Below, one piece after another: positions 53,402-61,886 of a DNA stretch of 64,000 nt. Below the pieces are notes generated by a model. That model was not told where the DNA came from, did not search any database, and saw nothing but the letters and a program-made list of their open reading frames with translations. The DNA comes from Ga0077527 sp038144955 (lineage in GTDB: Bacteria > Pseudomonadota > Gammaproteobacteria > Burkholderiales > SG8-41). Within the stretch, counting starts at the first letter, position 1. Each line of letters opens with the position of its first letter. The position numbers and the translations under genes were made by a program. Where the stretch lies: contig JAYQOT010000004.1 in assembly GCA_038144955.1 (NCBI GenBank), forward strand, positions 1 through 64,000. The letters are read 5' to 3'.

Positions 53402-53728
53402 GTGAGCCCAAAGATACGACTGCTGGAACTGACGGGGACTCGTGCCTTGCAGATTATTCGCGAAGCCGCGAAGGATTCGTCTCGGGTCTATCTGACTGCC
53501 CATGCGCAGCAACGCATGAGCACAAGAAAAATAACGCTGGTTCAGCTTCTGCGCGTATCGCGCTCAGGCCGGATCAGCGAAGGGCCGGTGCGGGAAATGA
53601 TCAAAGGAGGGTGGAAATGCACGGTGGAACATCACACGGCGGGGGATTCAGTCGGTGTGGCGGTAGTCATTGAGTCGATTCAATCGAATGGGGTTACGGT
53701 CATTACGGTGTATCACATAACCGATTAG
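53402..53728 (+). CDS. DUF4258 domain protein, putative toxin
   Basis: A 108-residue protein with a DUF4258 domain (a fold related to ParE/RelE-like RNase or toxin families). Visible core: SSRVYLTAHAQQRMSTRKIT (His and Arg-Met of the family), LRVSRSGRISEGPV, WKCTVEHHTAGDSVGVAVVIES and VTVITVYHITD. The GTG start has no upstream ribosome-binding site; TATAAT sits 8 nt before it. A DNA-binding partner follows 9 bp downstream, the usual toxin-antitoxin arrangement. Toxicity is inferred from the pair only. Confidence 0.8.
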   Translation: MSPKIRLLELTGTRALQIIREAAKDSSRVYLTAHAQQRMSTRKITLVQLLRVSRSGRISEGPVREMIKGGWKCTVEHHTAGDSVGVAVVIESIQSNGVTVITVYHITD

Positions 53729-53737
53729 GGTCTTGCT

Positions 53738-54184
53738 ATGTTGAAGTATACGGGGTGCGGATTGCGGAATGTCTGGCTGCAGAACGGCTATACGAAGAAA
53801 AAAACATCGTATGGCGAAGCGGTGTCCATTCAGGATGTTGAAGGGTTGCACCGGGCGCTTGCTAAAACGATTGCACTGAAGCCAAGGCTGACGGGTGCAG
53901 AGTTTCGCTTTATCCGCAAAGAACTGGATTTGTCACAGGCGGCACTTGCGCGGATGTTCGGTTGCGAGGCGCAAACTATTGCACTTTGGGAAAAAAACAA
54001 GGTGCGGGTGCCGAAGCTGGCTGACCGCATGCTCCGTTTGATCTATCGGGAGCATGCGGAAGGCAACGTCAAAATCCGGGAGATCATTGATCGCGAAAAT
54101 GATACGGATCGCAAGAATCGCGATGCGGCAAAAATGATTTTCGTTGACACCGCCAGAGGCTGGATTTCCAAAGCGGCAGCCTGA
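53738..54184 (+). CDS. HTH (MqsA/XRE-type) putative antitoxin
   Basis: A 148-residue protein. The N-terminus MLKYTGCGLRNVWLQNGYTK and SIQDVEGLHRAL is a short conserved lead-in, followed by an XRE/HigA-like helix-turn-helix at about residues 65-115 (LTGAEFRFIRKELDLSQAALARMFGCEAQTIALWEK). The C-terminal ~30 residues are charged. It follows the DUF4258 gene by 9 bp with AGGG 7 nt before its ATG, so it would be the antitoxin/repressor. It converges on a cytochrome gene with no intergenic space. Confidence 0.82.
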   Translation: MLKYTGCGLRNVWLQNGYTKKKTSYGEAVSIQDVEGLHRALAKTIALKPRLTGAEFRFIRKELDLSQAALARMFGCEAQTIALWEKNKVRVPKLADRMLRLIYREHAEGNVKIREIIDRENDTDRKNRDAAKMIFVDTARGWISKAAA

Positions 54185-54856
54185 TTATTTGCGTGCGTAG
54201 CGCTGGAGCAGGCGGACGATTTCCGCCGTGTCGAGCTCCGGATTGGTACGCAGTTCGCGAACGCCGACAATGGTATTGGCCCATGCCATGTGGCTGCGCA
54301 TCCGTTTCACGACTTCCGGCCATTCGCTGGCGGTATGGCGCTGGGGATCCGGCAGCGCGTGGCATTGTGAGCAGGCGATGCTGTAAATCTGGCCGGCGGT
54401 CGTGCGCAAGGCCGGGTGATCGGGACTAATCGCTTTTTGCCCGTGTTTTTCCAGATAAGCTGCCAGCCCGGCGACCTCGGAATCGCTGGGCGCCCTGACG
54501 TCGGTCATCATGTCCTTCATCAGGGGGCCCATGTTGCCGTTACCACGCATGCGCCAGACCATGCGTTCAATGATGGGTTGCCATCGCGCTGAAGTATGCA
54601 TCTGGGGGTTAGGCAGGTAGTGACACTGCACGCAGTAGCGGGCCGCAAGTTGTGCGCCTTCGCTGTGGGGCTCGGGCAACTGCGAAGGTTCGATGGACGG
54701 CGGCAGGATGCGTTCGAGCATGCGGCCGTGGGGGCTTTTTGCCCAGAGGTATTTGGCCTGGGCGATTGCGGGAGTGTCGGCGGCGCCTGCGGGGTTGATC
54801 AACGGCGCCGCGGTGAACAGCAATACGATCAGGGCAGGACGCATGACCTGAATCAT
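54185..54856 (-). CDS. diheme c-type cytochrome
   Basis: A 223-residue periplasmic cytochrome c. Residues 1-25 are a signal peptide ending near NPAGA. Two heme-binding CxxCH motifs are present: CVQCH near residue 74 and CSQCH near residue 163, each with a later Met-containing segment (MRGNGNMGPLMKDMM and MRSHMAWANT) that may ligate iron. The layout resembles cytochrome c4/class I duplicated domains; the redox partner is unknown. Its ATG overlaps the stop of the MidA-like gene upstream on the same strand (ATGA), suggesting co-expression. Confidence 0.9.
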   Translation of the reverse strand: MIQVMRPALIVLLFTAAPLINPAGAADTPAIAQAKYLWAKSPHGRMLERILPPSIEPSQLPEPHSEGAQLAARYCVQCHYLPNPQMHTSARWQPIIERMVWRMRGNGNMGPLMKDMMTDVRAPSDSEVAGLAAYLEKHGQKAISPDHPALRTTAGQIYSIACSQCHALPDPQRHTASEWPEVVKRMRSHMAWANTIVGVRELRTNPELDTAEIVRLLQRYARK

Positions 54857-56040
54857 AACGTAACCCGGTTCTGGTGCAGCGATGCGGATTTGTCGCCAGT
54901 GTAAAAACCCAGCAAGGGTGACGAAACCGACCTGCCCAGTGCGATCACCTTGAACAATTCCCCCATTTCAGCCGGGGACACCAGCTGTTGCACCTGCGCT
55001 GCCAGTGGGGCATAGCGCGCCGTGTCGGTGGCTGGAACTTCGGCGAGCAGGTCGATGATTCCGCAATTGATCAGGAACCGGGCCTGATTGATGTAGCCCA
55101 GCAGATCGAGGCCGGCGCAGCGTCCCGCGTCGTCGATTGCGCTGAAATCGACATGCGTGGTGATGTCCTGCAAACCCGGCCAGAGAAACGGGTCTTCGTG
55201 CGCATGATGGCGGTAATGACACATCAGCGTGCCGCGATTGCGCTGTGGATGGTAGTACTCGTGGGCCGGAAAACCGTAGTCGATGAAAAGCATCACCCCG
55301 CGGACGAGTCGCCGTCCGAGATCCCGGATGAGTGCCTGGGCAGCGGGATTCAGTTCGGTTTCATAGCCATCAGGCAGGCCCAGCTTTGCAGCAGCAGCAG
55401 CAAGCTCGCTGCTTGCGGGTCGTGAGGACCAGACCAGATCATCTCCAGCCATGCCGGCACCGAGTTCTTGGATGGCGGTTCCGTTTACGCGGATGCGGTG
55501 CGCCGGAATCGCGTCCAGTATTTCATTGCCGATAATGATTCCGGTGATCGAGTCGGGCAGCGCATCCAGCCATTCAATGCGCCCGGTAATTTGGGGGTCC
55601 ATTTGCCCGAGCCGCTGCTGCTGGCGCTGGCGCAGGTCACCGCTGGTTTCCAGGATCAGGTAACGTTCAGGCAGACAGTCCAGAACCGCCAGCTCGGCGA
55701 GCAGTGTTTGTGCCAGCGTGCCGCTGCCGGCGCCGATTTCGACGACGTCGGGCAGACCTTGCGGTATCAGGCTGGCTATTTGCCGTGCCAGCGCCCGTCC
55801 GAACAGGGACGAGATTTCGGGGGCGGTCACAAAATCACCGGCAGCACCGAATTTCCTGCTGCCCGCACTGTAGTAGCCCAGTCCCGGGGCGTGGAGCGCT
55901 AGTTCCATGTATCGGGCAAATGAAATCCAGCCGCCGGATGTGCCGATTTCGGCGGCCATCTGTTGCTGCAGGCGGGTGCTCAGGGCCAGGGCCTCGGCGG
56001 ATGGCGTCGGCAGTCCTGGTAGTTTTTCCGTCGAAGTCAC
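54853..56040 (-). CDS. MidA/NDUFAF7-family SAM-dependent methyltransferase
   Basis: A 395-residue class I methyltransferase of the DUF185 family. The SAM-binding motif VVEIGAGSGTLAQTLLAEL lies near residue 100, and family markers are ISFARYMELALHAPGLGYYS, GDFVTAPEISSLFGRALARQ, GNEILDAIPAHRI, LFIDYGFPAHEYYHPQRNRG, and TLMCHYRHHAHEDPF. The mitochondrial homologue dimethylates an arginine of complex I subunit NDUFS2; the bacterial substrate is not established. It precedes the diheme cytochrome and diverges from the pteridine reductase gene by 76 bp. Confidence 0.9.
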   Translation of the reverse strand: MTSTEKLPGLPTPSAEALALSTRLQQQMAAEIGTSGGWISFARYMELALHAPGLGYYSAGSRKFGAAGDFVTAPEISSLFGRALARQIASLIPQGLPDVVEIGAGSGTLAQTLLAELAVLDCLPERYLILETSGDLRQRQQQRLGQMDPQITGRIEWLDALPDSITGIIIGNEILDAIPAHRIRVNGTAIQELGAGMAGDDLVWSSRPASSELAAAAAKLGLPDGYETELNPAAQALIRDLGRRLVRGVMLFIDYGFPAHEYYHPQRNRGTLMCHYRHHAHEDPFLWPGLQDITTHVDFSAIDDAGRCAGLDLLGYINQARFLINCGIIDLLAEVPATDTARYAPLAAQVQQLVSPAEMGELFKVIALGRSVSSPLLGFYTGDKSASLHQNRVTL

Positions 56041-56116
56041 GCGAGAATATTACGATAAAATAAACAATGAATTACAACCCATCCGATCGATTCCGTCCGG
56101 AGTTTCTTCGTTGGTC

Positions 56117-56869
56117 ATGAGCGCATCCCTGACGGGCAAAACGGTGCTGGTTACTGGCGGAGCACGTCGCGTCGGTGCGGCCATTTCCCGGCGCTTGCAT
56201 GCCGCCGGTGCGAATGTGGTGGTGCATTACCGGAATGCCGCGCAGGATGCTCATGCGCTGCAGCAGGAACTGAACGCAGTGCGAGCCGGATCCGTGGTCC
56301 TGGTTCGCGCAGATCTGCTGGTGCAGGGAGCCCTACCGCAACTGGTGAAAGATGCCACGGATGCCTATGGCCGGCTCGACGGGTTGGTTAATAATGCTTC
56401 CAGTTTTTTTGCAACACCCATCGGTTCGATAGATGAAAAATCTTGGGAAGATCTGATCGGCACCAACCTCAAGGCGCCGCTTTTTCTGGCGCAGACAGCG
56501 GCGGGAGAACTTCGCAAGACACAGGGTGCCATCGTCAACATCATTGATATTCATGCCGAGTTGCCGATGAAAAATCATGTTGTATACAGTGTCGCCAAAG
56601 GCGGTCTGCTGGCGCTGACACGGTCCCTGGCGCGTGAACTGGGTCCGCAGGTGCGTGTCAACGGCGTATCTCCTGGAACGATCCTCTGGCCGGAAGACCC
56701 GGCGTGGCAAAATGACATCGAGCGCCAGCGCATCGTCAACCAGACGCTGCTCAAGCGCACCGGCGATCCCGGTGATATTGCAGCGGCCGTGGAGTTTTTG
56801 CTGGGCGCGCCCTATGTGACCGGCCAGGTGCTGGCGGTTGACGGTGGACGCAGCGTGGCGGTTGGGTGA
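56117..56869 (+). CDS. pteridine reductase / short-chain dehydrogenase
   Basis: A 250-residue short-chain dehydrogenase. The nucleotide motif is VLVTGGARRVGAAISRRL; the TGxxxRxG variant with the conserved Arg is typical of pteridine reductases (PTR1/FolM). The catalytic residues appear as Asn in LVNNASSFF, and YSVAKGG (Tyr-x-x-x-Lys) near residue 160, with VNGVSPGTILWPE. It may reduce dihydro-pterins or dihydrofolate. The ttcA start is 4 bp downstream, so they are likely co-transcribed. ATG 56117 fits the fold; the frame is open upstream over the divergent gene. Confidence 0.9.
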   Translation: MSASLTGKTVLVTGGARRVGAAISRRLHAAGANVVVHYRNAAQDAHALQQELNAVRAGSVVLVRADLLVQGALPQLVKDATDAYGRLDGLVNNASSFFATPIGSIDEKSWEDLIGTNLKAPLFLAQTAAGELRKTQGAIVNIIDIHAELPMKNHVVYSVAKGGLLALTRSLARELGPQVRVNGVSPGTILWPEDPAWQNDIERQRIVNQTLLKRTGDPGDIAAAVEFLLGAPYVTGQVLAVDGGRSVAVG

Positions 56870-56873
56870 AATC

Positions 56874-57737
56874 ATGAATGAAGTTGTCGCAAAAACCGTA
56901 GCCTTCATCAAACCGAAGGCGGTCTACGAATCGAACAAGCTTGCCAAGCGTTTGCGCCGCCAGGTCGGCCAGGCCATTGCCGATTTCGGCATGATCCGGG
57001 AGGGAGACAAGGTGATGGTCTGCCTTTCAGGCGGCAAGGACAGCTATGCGCTGCTCGATATCCTGCTGCATTTGCGCAGCCGGGCGCCGGTCGTCTTCGA
57101 TATCGTCGCCGTCAATCTCGACCAGAAGCAGCCGGGTTTTCCCGAGCACGTGCTGCCGGATTACCTGACCCGGCTGGGGGTGCCGTTCCGCATCGAAGAA
57201 CAGGACACGTACAGCATCGTCAAGCGGGTAATACCCGAAGGCAAGACCATGTGTTCTTTGTGTTCACGCCTGCGACGGGGTGTGTTGTATCGCGTGGCGC
57301 AGGAACTGGGTGCCACCAAGATTGCCCTCGGCCATCACCGGGACGACATACTCGAAACCTTTTTTCTCAACATGTTCTACGGTGGAAAGCTGAAGGCGAT
57401 GCCGCCGAAGCTGGTGTCCGATGACGGACGCAACGTGGTGATCCGGCCTCTGGCCTATTGCGAGGAGCAAGATCTAGAGGCCTATGCCGAACTGCGCCAG
57501 TTCCCGATCATTCCCTGCACGCTGTGCGGCTCGCAGGAAACGCTGAAGCGCAAGGAAGTGAAAGCCATGCTGCGCGAATGGCAAAAGAAACATCCGGGGC
57601 GGATCGAAACCCTGCTGACCAGCATCCAGAATATCCGGCCCTCACACCTGCTGGACCGGAATCTTTTTGATTTTTCTGCTGTCCGTCCAACGGGTTCTGT
57701 GGTGGAAGGCGGCGACATCGCCTTCGATCAGGAATAG
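56874..57737 (+). CDS. ttcA: tRNA 2-thiocytidine(32) synthetase
   Basis: ATP-dependent thiolation of C32 in tRNA. The 287-residue protein has the PP-loop VCLSGGKDSYALLDIL near residue 45, the iron-sulfur cysteine pair CSLCSRLRRG near 125 and a second pair CTLCGSQE near 215, and the C-terminal signature IETLLTSIQNIRPSHLLDRNLFDF. The cysteines fit the [4Fe-4S] requirement. ATG 56874 is 4 bp after the preceding stop. Downstream the gene is convergent with a Bug-family gene. Confidence 0.94.
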   Translation: MNEVVAKTVAFIKPKAVYESNKLAKRLRRQVGQAIADFGMIREGDKVMVCLSGGKDSYALLDILLHLRSRAPVVFDIVAVNLDQKQPGFPEHVLPDYLTRLGVPFRIEEQDTYSIVKRVIPEGKTMCSLCSRLRRGVLYRVAQELGATKIALGHHRDDILETFFLNMFYGGKLKAMPPKLVSDDGRNVVIRPLAYCEEQDLEAYAELRQFPIIPCTLCGSQETLKRKEVKAMLREWQKKHPGRIETLLTSIQNIRPSHLLDRNLFDFSAVRPTGSVVEGGDIAFDQE

Positions 57738-57794
57738 GCGAAGTCGGGGCCGCGCCAAAATAGGCCGCGCCCCCCCCCGCCGCCGTCCTGGATT

Positions 57795-58763
57795 CTAGAA
57801 GTCGGCCTTGATGCCGTAGGCCTTGACGGCCTTGCTCCAGCGCGTGATTTCCGAGCGCATGAACTTGTCAAATTGCTCGGGTGAAGTCGGTACCGGTTCA
57901 TAGCCGCGGGTGCGCAGCATGTTGCCGGTTTCGCCGTTGAGCACGGCAACGACCGCTTTATTCAGGGTTGTGATTGCCGCCTTGGGCATCGCAACCGGTC
58001 CCATCAGCCCGTACCAGCCGGCGATGGTAAAACCCTTGTATCCCTGTTCCGACAGCGTTGGTACCTCGGGCAGCTGTGCAGCGCGTTTGGCGGTGGTGAC
58101 TGCGAGCGCGCGCAGTTTGCCGGCCTTGATCTGCGGTATCGCTGCGCCGGGTCCTGAAAACAGAGTCTGTACTTCGCCACCGACGGCAGCGGCGACCGAC
58201 GGCCCTGATCCACGGTAGGGAATATGCGTCAGTTTGACCTTGGCGGTCTGGAAAAAAGCTTCCTGCGCGATATGGGCGGTGACATTGCCGGAGCCGAAGT
58301 TAAGGGCCCCGGGTTTGCTTTGCGCGAGTTTGATGAAATCAGCCAAGGTGTTCGCCTGCACGCTCGGATGCACGGTCATGATGTACGGCTGTTCGATCAG
58401 CTGGCTGATGCCGGCGAAATCCCGTGCCACGCTGAAGCTAAGCTTGGGCATCAGCGCCGGGGCCACGGCGGTGGCGCCGATCTCGGCAATGACCAAGGTA
58501 TAACCATCAGGGTTGGCGGTGGCGGCGATCGCTGTGCCAAGGCTGCCCTGTGCGCCGCCGCGGTTGTCGATCAGGATCTGCTGGCCGAGCTGCTTGGTGA
58601 GTGCGGGCTGCATGGTGCGCGACACCAGGTCGGTTCCGCCGCCGGGCGGGAAAGGCACGATCAGTCGCAGCGGCTTGTTCGGATAGTCGGCCGCATTAGC
58701 AGCGGAAAAAAAGACGCACAAACCGAGCGCAATCAGTGCAGACAGCTTGGAGCGATGACGCAT
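57795..58763 (-). CDS. Bug-family tripartite tricarboxylate transporter substrate-binding protein
   Basis: A 322-residue periplasmic solute-binding protein (TctC/Bug). A 24-residue signal peptide precedes the mature start DYPNKPLRLIVPFPPGGGTD. The ligand loops PFPPGGGTDLVSRTMQPAL and IDNRGGAQGSLGT are characteristic, as are TLSEQGYKGFTIAGWYGLMGP and HIPYRGSGPSVAAAVGGEVQ. Bug genes are multiplied in Burkholderiales; many are orphan, and no TctA/TctB membrane genes are near. Ligand is not predictable, probably a carboxylate. Confidence 0.9.
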   Translation of the reverse strand: MRHRSKLSALIALGLCVFFSAANAADYPNKPLRLIVPFPPGGGTDLVSRTMQPALTKQLGQQILIDNRGGAQGSLGTAIAATANPDGYTLVIAEIGATAVAPALMPKLSFSVARDFAGISQLIEQPYIMTVHPSVQANTLADFIKLAQSKPGALNFGSGNVTAHIAQEAFFQTAKVKLTHIPYRGSGPSVAAAVGGEVQTLFSGPGAAIPQIKAGKLRALAVTTAKRAAQLPEVPTLSEQGYKGFTIAGWYGLMGPVAMPKAAITTLNKAVVAVLNGETGNMLRTRGYEPVPTSPEQFDKFMRSEITRWSKAVKAYGIKADF

Positions 58764-58905
58764 GACTTCTCCCCGTTATTGTTGGTGGTATTGAGGTGAC
58801 ATTATCACGGCTTTACGGATCGGTGGGTAGTTGTAACTTCATTACGGAGTTAAAAATTATTGATATAAAACAATTGGTTATAATTTTTTTGTGCAGATTA
58901 TTATG

Positions 58906-58934
58906 TTGTCAAAATTATTTTGTCATGATAGATT
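58906..58934 (+). promoter_or_regulatory. candidate promoter for HTH-aminotransferase frame
   Basis: In a strongly A/T-rich 200-bp spacer, TTGTCA (58906-58911) and TAGATT (58929-58934) are 17 bp apart, 39 nt before the ATG at 58974. The -35 matches 5/6 and the -10 matches 4/6. Several other TATAAT-like stretches exist here (for example 58879-58884), so the exact promoter is uncertain. Confidence 0.35.
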
Positions 58935-58973
58935 GTCGTCCTATATCAATGCTATTCCATCCATACGCTAACC

Positions 58974-60497
58974 ATGAACTGCGCAGAAAGACTGGTTGAA
59001 CTGTTCGGCAGCCAAGCTGAAGTGGCCCGCCGCTTCCGCCTGGACCGTGCAGTGGTCAGCAACTGGGTCAAGTCGGGTTACGTGCCCGCGCGCTGGGCCA
59101 TGGAAGTCGAGCATGTCACCGAGGGCCAGGTGCGTGCGGTGGACATACTCAACGAAGCCAATGCCAGGAAGCCGATCCGGTTGAAGTCGCGTCCGGATGG
59201 GGAAAATTTCATCGATTCGACGCTCACAGGGAGTTCCGCCATGAATTCGTTCGCCCCCACCAAACGCATAGGGTCTTTCCATCCGCCGCGCCGTACCCTG
59301 ATGGGTCCGGGCCCGACGGAAATCCATCCCCGCGTCCTGACCACCATGAGCCAGCCGGCCATCGGTTATCTCGATCCGGTGTTTGTTGAAATGATGGACG
59401 AGCTCAAGACGTTGCTCCGCTATGTCTACCAGACGAAAAATCCCCTGACTTTCCCGATATCCGGTCCCGGTTCGGTCGGCATGGAATACTGCTTCGTCAA
59501 CCTGGTCAAACCCGGCGACAAAGTCATCGTCTGCCGCAATGGCGTATTCGGCGGTCGCATGATCGAAAACGTCGAGCGCTGCGGCGGCATCCCGATTGTC
59601 GTCGAAGACAAATGGGGGGAACCGGTTGATCCGCAGAAGCTGGAAGATGCGCTGAAGAAGAATCCCGATGTGCGCGTGGTCGCTTTTGTGCATGCCGAGA
59701 CCTCGACCGGCGTTCTTTCGGATGCCAAGACCCTGGTTGAGATCGCCCACAAGCACAATGCACTGACCATAGTTGACACCGTGACCTCGCTGGGTGGTTC
59801 ACCGGTGCTGGTCGACGAATGGAAAATTGACGCTGCTTACTCTGCCAGCCAGAAGTGCCTGTCGTGCACGCCGGGGCTGTCGCCGGTGACGTTTTCCGAA
59901 CGGGTTGTCGATTACGTCAAGTCGCGCAAGGACAAGATTCATTCCTGGTTCATGGATATGAACCTGCTGCTCGGCTATTGGGGCGAGTCCACGCGCACCT
60001 ATCATCACACCGCGCCGACCAATTCGCTGTTCGCGCTGCACGAAGCGCTGCTGCTTATCCGCGAAGAAGGCCTGGAAAATGCGTGGGCCCGTGTGCACCG
60101 TGACCACATCGCGCTGAAAGCCGGCATCGAAGCCATGGGATTAAAGTTTTTCGTCAAGGAAAACAACCAGATTCCGCAGATGAACGCAGTGGCCTGTCCT
60201 GAAGGTGTCAATGAGGCAGAGGTGCGTAAGCGCCTGCTCTCCGAGTTCAGCCTGGAAATCGGCGCCGGCCTTGGCCCGCTGGCCGGGAAAATCTGGCGCT
60301 TCGGCCTGATGGGTTATTCATGTCGTCCCGCCAATGTCATGCTGTGCTTGTCGGCGCTGGGTTCGGTGCTTGACGATATGGGCTATCCCGTCCATGTGGG
60401 TGACGCCGAAGCCGCGGCGCACGGCGCCTATGCAGCCATGCATTCCGAAGAAGCGAAATCGCGCAAGAAACGGGAGGCTGCCAAGGAAGCAGCCTGA
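58974..60497 (+). CDS. Cro-like HTH fused in frame to alanine-glyoxylate-type aminotransferase
   Basis: A 507-codon frame. Residues about 1-70 are a YdaS/Cro-like helix-turn-helix (SQAEVARRFRLDRAVVSNWV); residues about 95-500 are a class V PLP aminotransferase (alanine/serine-glyoxylate type) with RTLMGPGPTEIHPRVL, GPGSVGMEYCFVN, VDTVTSLGGSPVLVDEW, and the PLP Lys in SASQKCLSCTPGLSPV. The aminotransferase alone (418 residues) has its own AGGGAG box 7 nt before ATG 59241, so the enzyme may start there and the HTH part may be a separate or alternative product. The aminotransferase would make glycine from glyoxylate. Strong terminator downstream. Confidence 0.88.
   Translation: MNCAERLVELFGSQAEVARRFRLDRAVVSNWVKSGYVPARWAMEVEHVTEGQVRAVDILNEANARKPIRLKSRPDGENFIDSTLTGSSAMNSFAPTKRIGSFHPPRRTLMGPGPTEIHPRVLTTMSQPAIGYLDPVFVEMMDELKTLLRYVYQTKNPLTFPISGPGSVGMEYCFVNLVKPGDKVIVCRNGVFGGRMIENVERCGGIPIVVEDKWGEPVDPQKLEDALKKNPDVRVVAFVHAETSTGVLSDAKTLVEIAHKHNALTIVDTVTSLGGSPVLVDEWKIDAAYSASQKCLSCTPGLSPVTFSERVVDYVKSRKDKIHSWFMDMNLLLGYWGESTRTYHHTAPTNSLFALHEALLLIREEGLENAWARVHRDHIALKAGIEAMGLKFFVKENNQIPQMNAVACPEGVNEAEVRKRLLSEFSLEIGAGLGPLAGKIWRFGLMGYSCRPANVMLCLSALGSVLDDMGYPVHVGDAEAAAHGAYAAMHSEEAKSRKKREAAKEAA
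59228..59233 (+). promoter_or_regulatory. internal ribosome-binding site for the aminotransferase
   Basis: AGGGAG lies 7 nt before ATG 59241 in the same frame as the upstream HTH. It supports initiation of a 418-residue aminotransferase, independent of the N-terminal HTH part. Confidence 0.7.
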
Positions 60498-60521
60498 TCA
60501 GGTATCGTAGAACTTAATGAC

Positions 60522-60548
60522 CGGCCGCTGACAGCGGCCGTTTTTTTT
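60522..60548 (+). terminator. Rho-independent terminator after aminotransferase
   Basis: Stem CGGCCGCT / AGCGGCCG (60522-60529 with 60533-60540) and a GAC loop are followed by eight T (60541-60548), a strong rightward terminator 24 bp after the stop codon and before the convergent mgtE. Confidence 0.92.
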
Positions 60549-60572
60549 CGAGCGCGGGCCCGTGGCCCCGGT

Positions 60573-61805
60573 TCAGATCAGCAGGGCGGCGAGACCGAGC
60601 AGCAAGCCCATGCTGACCACATCAGTTGCCGTGGTCAGAAAAATGCTCGAGGCCGTGGCAGGATCGAAACCAAAACGCTTCAGCGTCAGCGGCACCATCG
60701 CGCCGGAAATGCCGCTGGCGACGCAACTGCCGATCAATGCTACCCAGACGACCAGGCTCAGCAGAATGGCATGGGGATTGTTCTGGTAGGTTGCAACGAT
60801 GAACATGCCCAGCGCGGCCACCAGTCCCGTGAAAGTGCCATTCAGCGCACCCAGTGACGCTTCCTTGATGACCAGCGCACGTTCCTGTCCCGCCTTAAGT
60901 TCGCCCAGCGTCATTCCGCGCAGCGTCACCGCCAGCGCCTGACAACCGGTGTTTCCGGACTGGCCGGCCAGCACCGGCAGGAACAACGCGAGTATTACCA
61001 GCCGGTCCACGGTGTCCTGGAAAATGGCGACTACGGCACCGGCGACGAAGGCGGTGGCGAGGTTGATTTGCAGCCAGGGGTGGCGAAACTTGAAGCTGGA
61101 TTTCAGCGGTGTCGCCAGGCGTTCCTCTTTTTCGACACCGACCATGCTACCGACCTGGGCGGTGATTTCGAAGGCCTGTTCCTCGAACATGGTCTGGCCG
61201 CGCACCAGGCCGAGCAGCTTCCCGTGCCCGTCACAGACGGGATAAGAGGGATAGTGCCGGTCCAGCACCAGTTTCATGGCGTCGGCCAGGGGGAGACCGG
61301 GCGTCAGGGAAAAAGCATTGCGCAGCATGATGGATTCAAGCACGACCTGATCGTCAGCAAACAGCAGGTCGCGCATGGTGATGATGCCCAAAAGCTTGCC
61401 GCTTGAATCCGTGATGTAACCATAGGTGATGAAAGCTGTCCGTACCAGCGGACGCAATTGCTCTATGGTGTCGCGGACTCGCATATCCGGGCGGAACACT
61501 GCGCGAACCGGTTCCATCATCCGGCCGATGGTGCCATCGGGATACTGCTGGTTGGTTCGCCATTGATTGACGATTTCCGGCGGTGCTGCATGGAGGATGC
61601 CGTCAACCAGGCCACCGGGAAGTTCAGCAATGATGTCAGCGGTCATCGCCGGATTGAGCGCCTGCAGTACTTCGGCGATCCGGCTGGCCGGGTATTCAGC
61701 GAGCAGGTTTGCAGCTTCCCGTGGTGAACGGGCCTTGGCTTCCTGTGACAGTTCCTGCAGATCGAGTTTGCGCGCCGCGGGATTGACGTTCGTGTCAGTG
61801 TCCAA
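60573..61805 (-). CDS. mgtE: magnesium transporter MgtE
   Basis: Inner-membrane Mg2+ channel with cytoplasmic Mg sensor. The 410 residues comprise an N domain (LLAEYPASRIAEVLQALNPA), two CBS units (about residues 90-200; MMEPVRAVFRP and ITMRDLLFADDQ, LVRGQTMFEEQA), and five C-terminal membrane helices with the pore-entrance PVLAGQSGNTGCQALAV and LRGMTLGELKAG (GTxxG-like selectivity region) and VALIGSCVASGISGAMVPL. It follows metF by 82 bp leftward, but a functional link is not evident. Confidence 0.92.
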   Translation of the reverse strand: MDTDTNVNPAARKLDLQELSQEAKARSPREAANLLAEYPASRIAEVLQALNPAMTADIIAELPGGLVDGILHAAPPEIVNQWRTNQQYPDGTIGRMMEPVRAVFRPDMRVRDTIEQLRPLVRTAFITYGYITDSSGKLLGIITMRDLLFADDQVVLESIMLRNAFSLTPGLPLADAMKLVLDRHYPSYPVCDGHGKLLGLVRGQTMFEEQAFEITAQVGSMVGVEKEERLATPLKSSFKFRHPWLQINLATAFVAGAVVAIFQDTVDRLVILALFLPVLAGQSGNTGCQALAVTLRGMTLGELKAGQERALVIKEASLGALNGTFTGLVAALGMFIVATYQNNPHAILLSLVVWVALIGSCVASGISGAMVPLTLKRFGFDPATASSIFLTTATDVVSMGLLLGLAALLI

Positions 61806-61886
61806 GTGAATTCCCCTTATTCAACATCCGGCGCTGGTGCGCCCGATGCAGAGTATAGGGGAGCGGCGGCCCGGCTGCGCGCCGAA

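Noticed and set aside
57770..57778. Run of nine C as a possible phase-variation tract
   Set aside because: It lies between convergent genes ttcA and the Bug gene, outside any promoter or coding frame; likely neutral.
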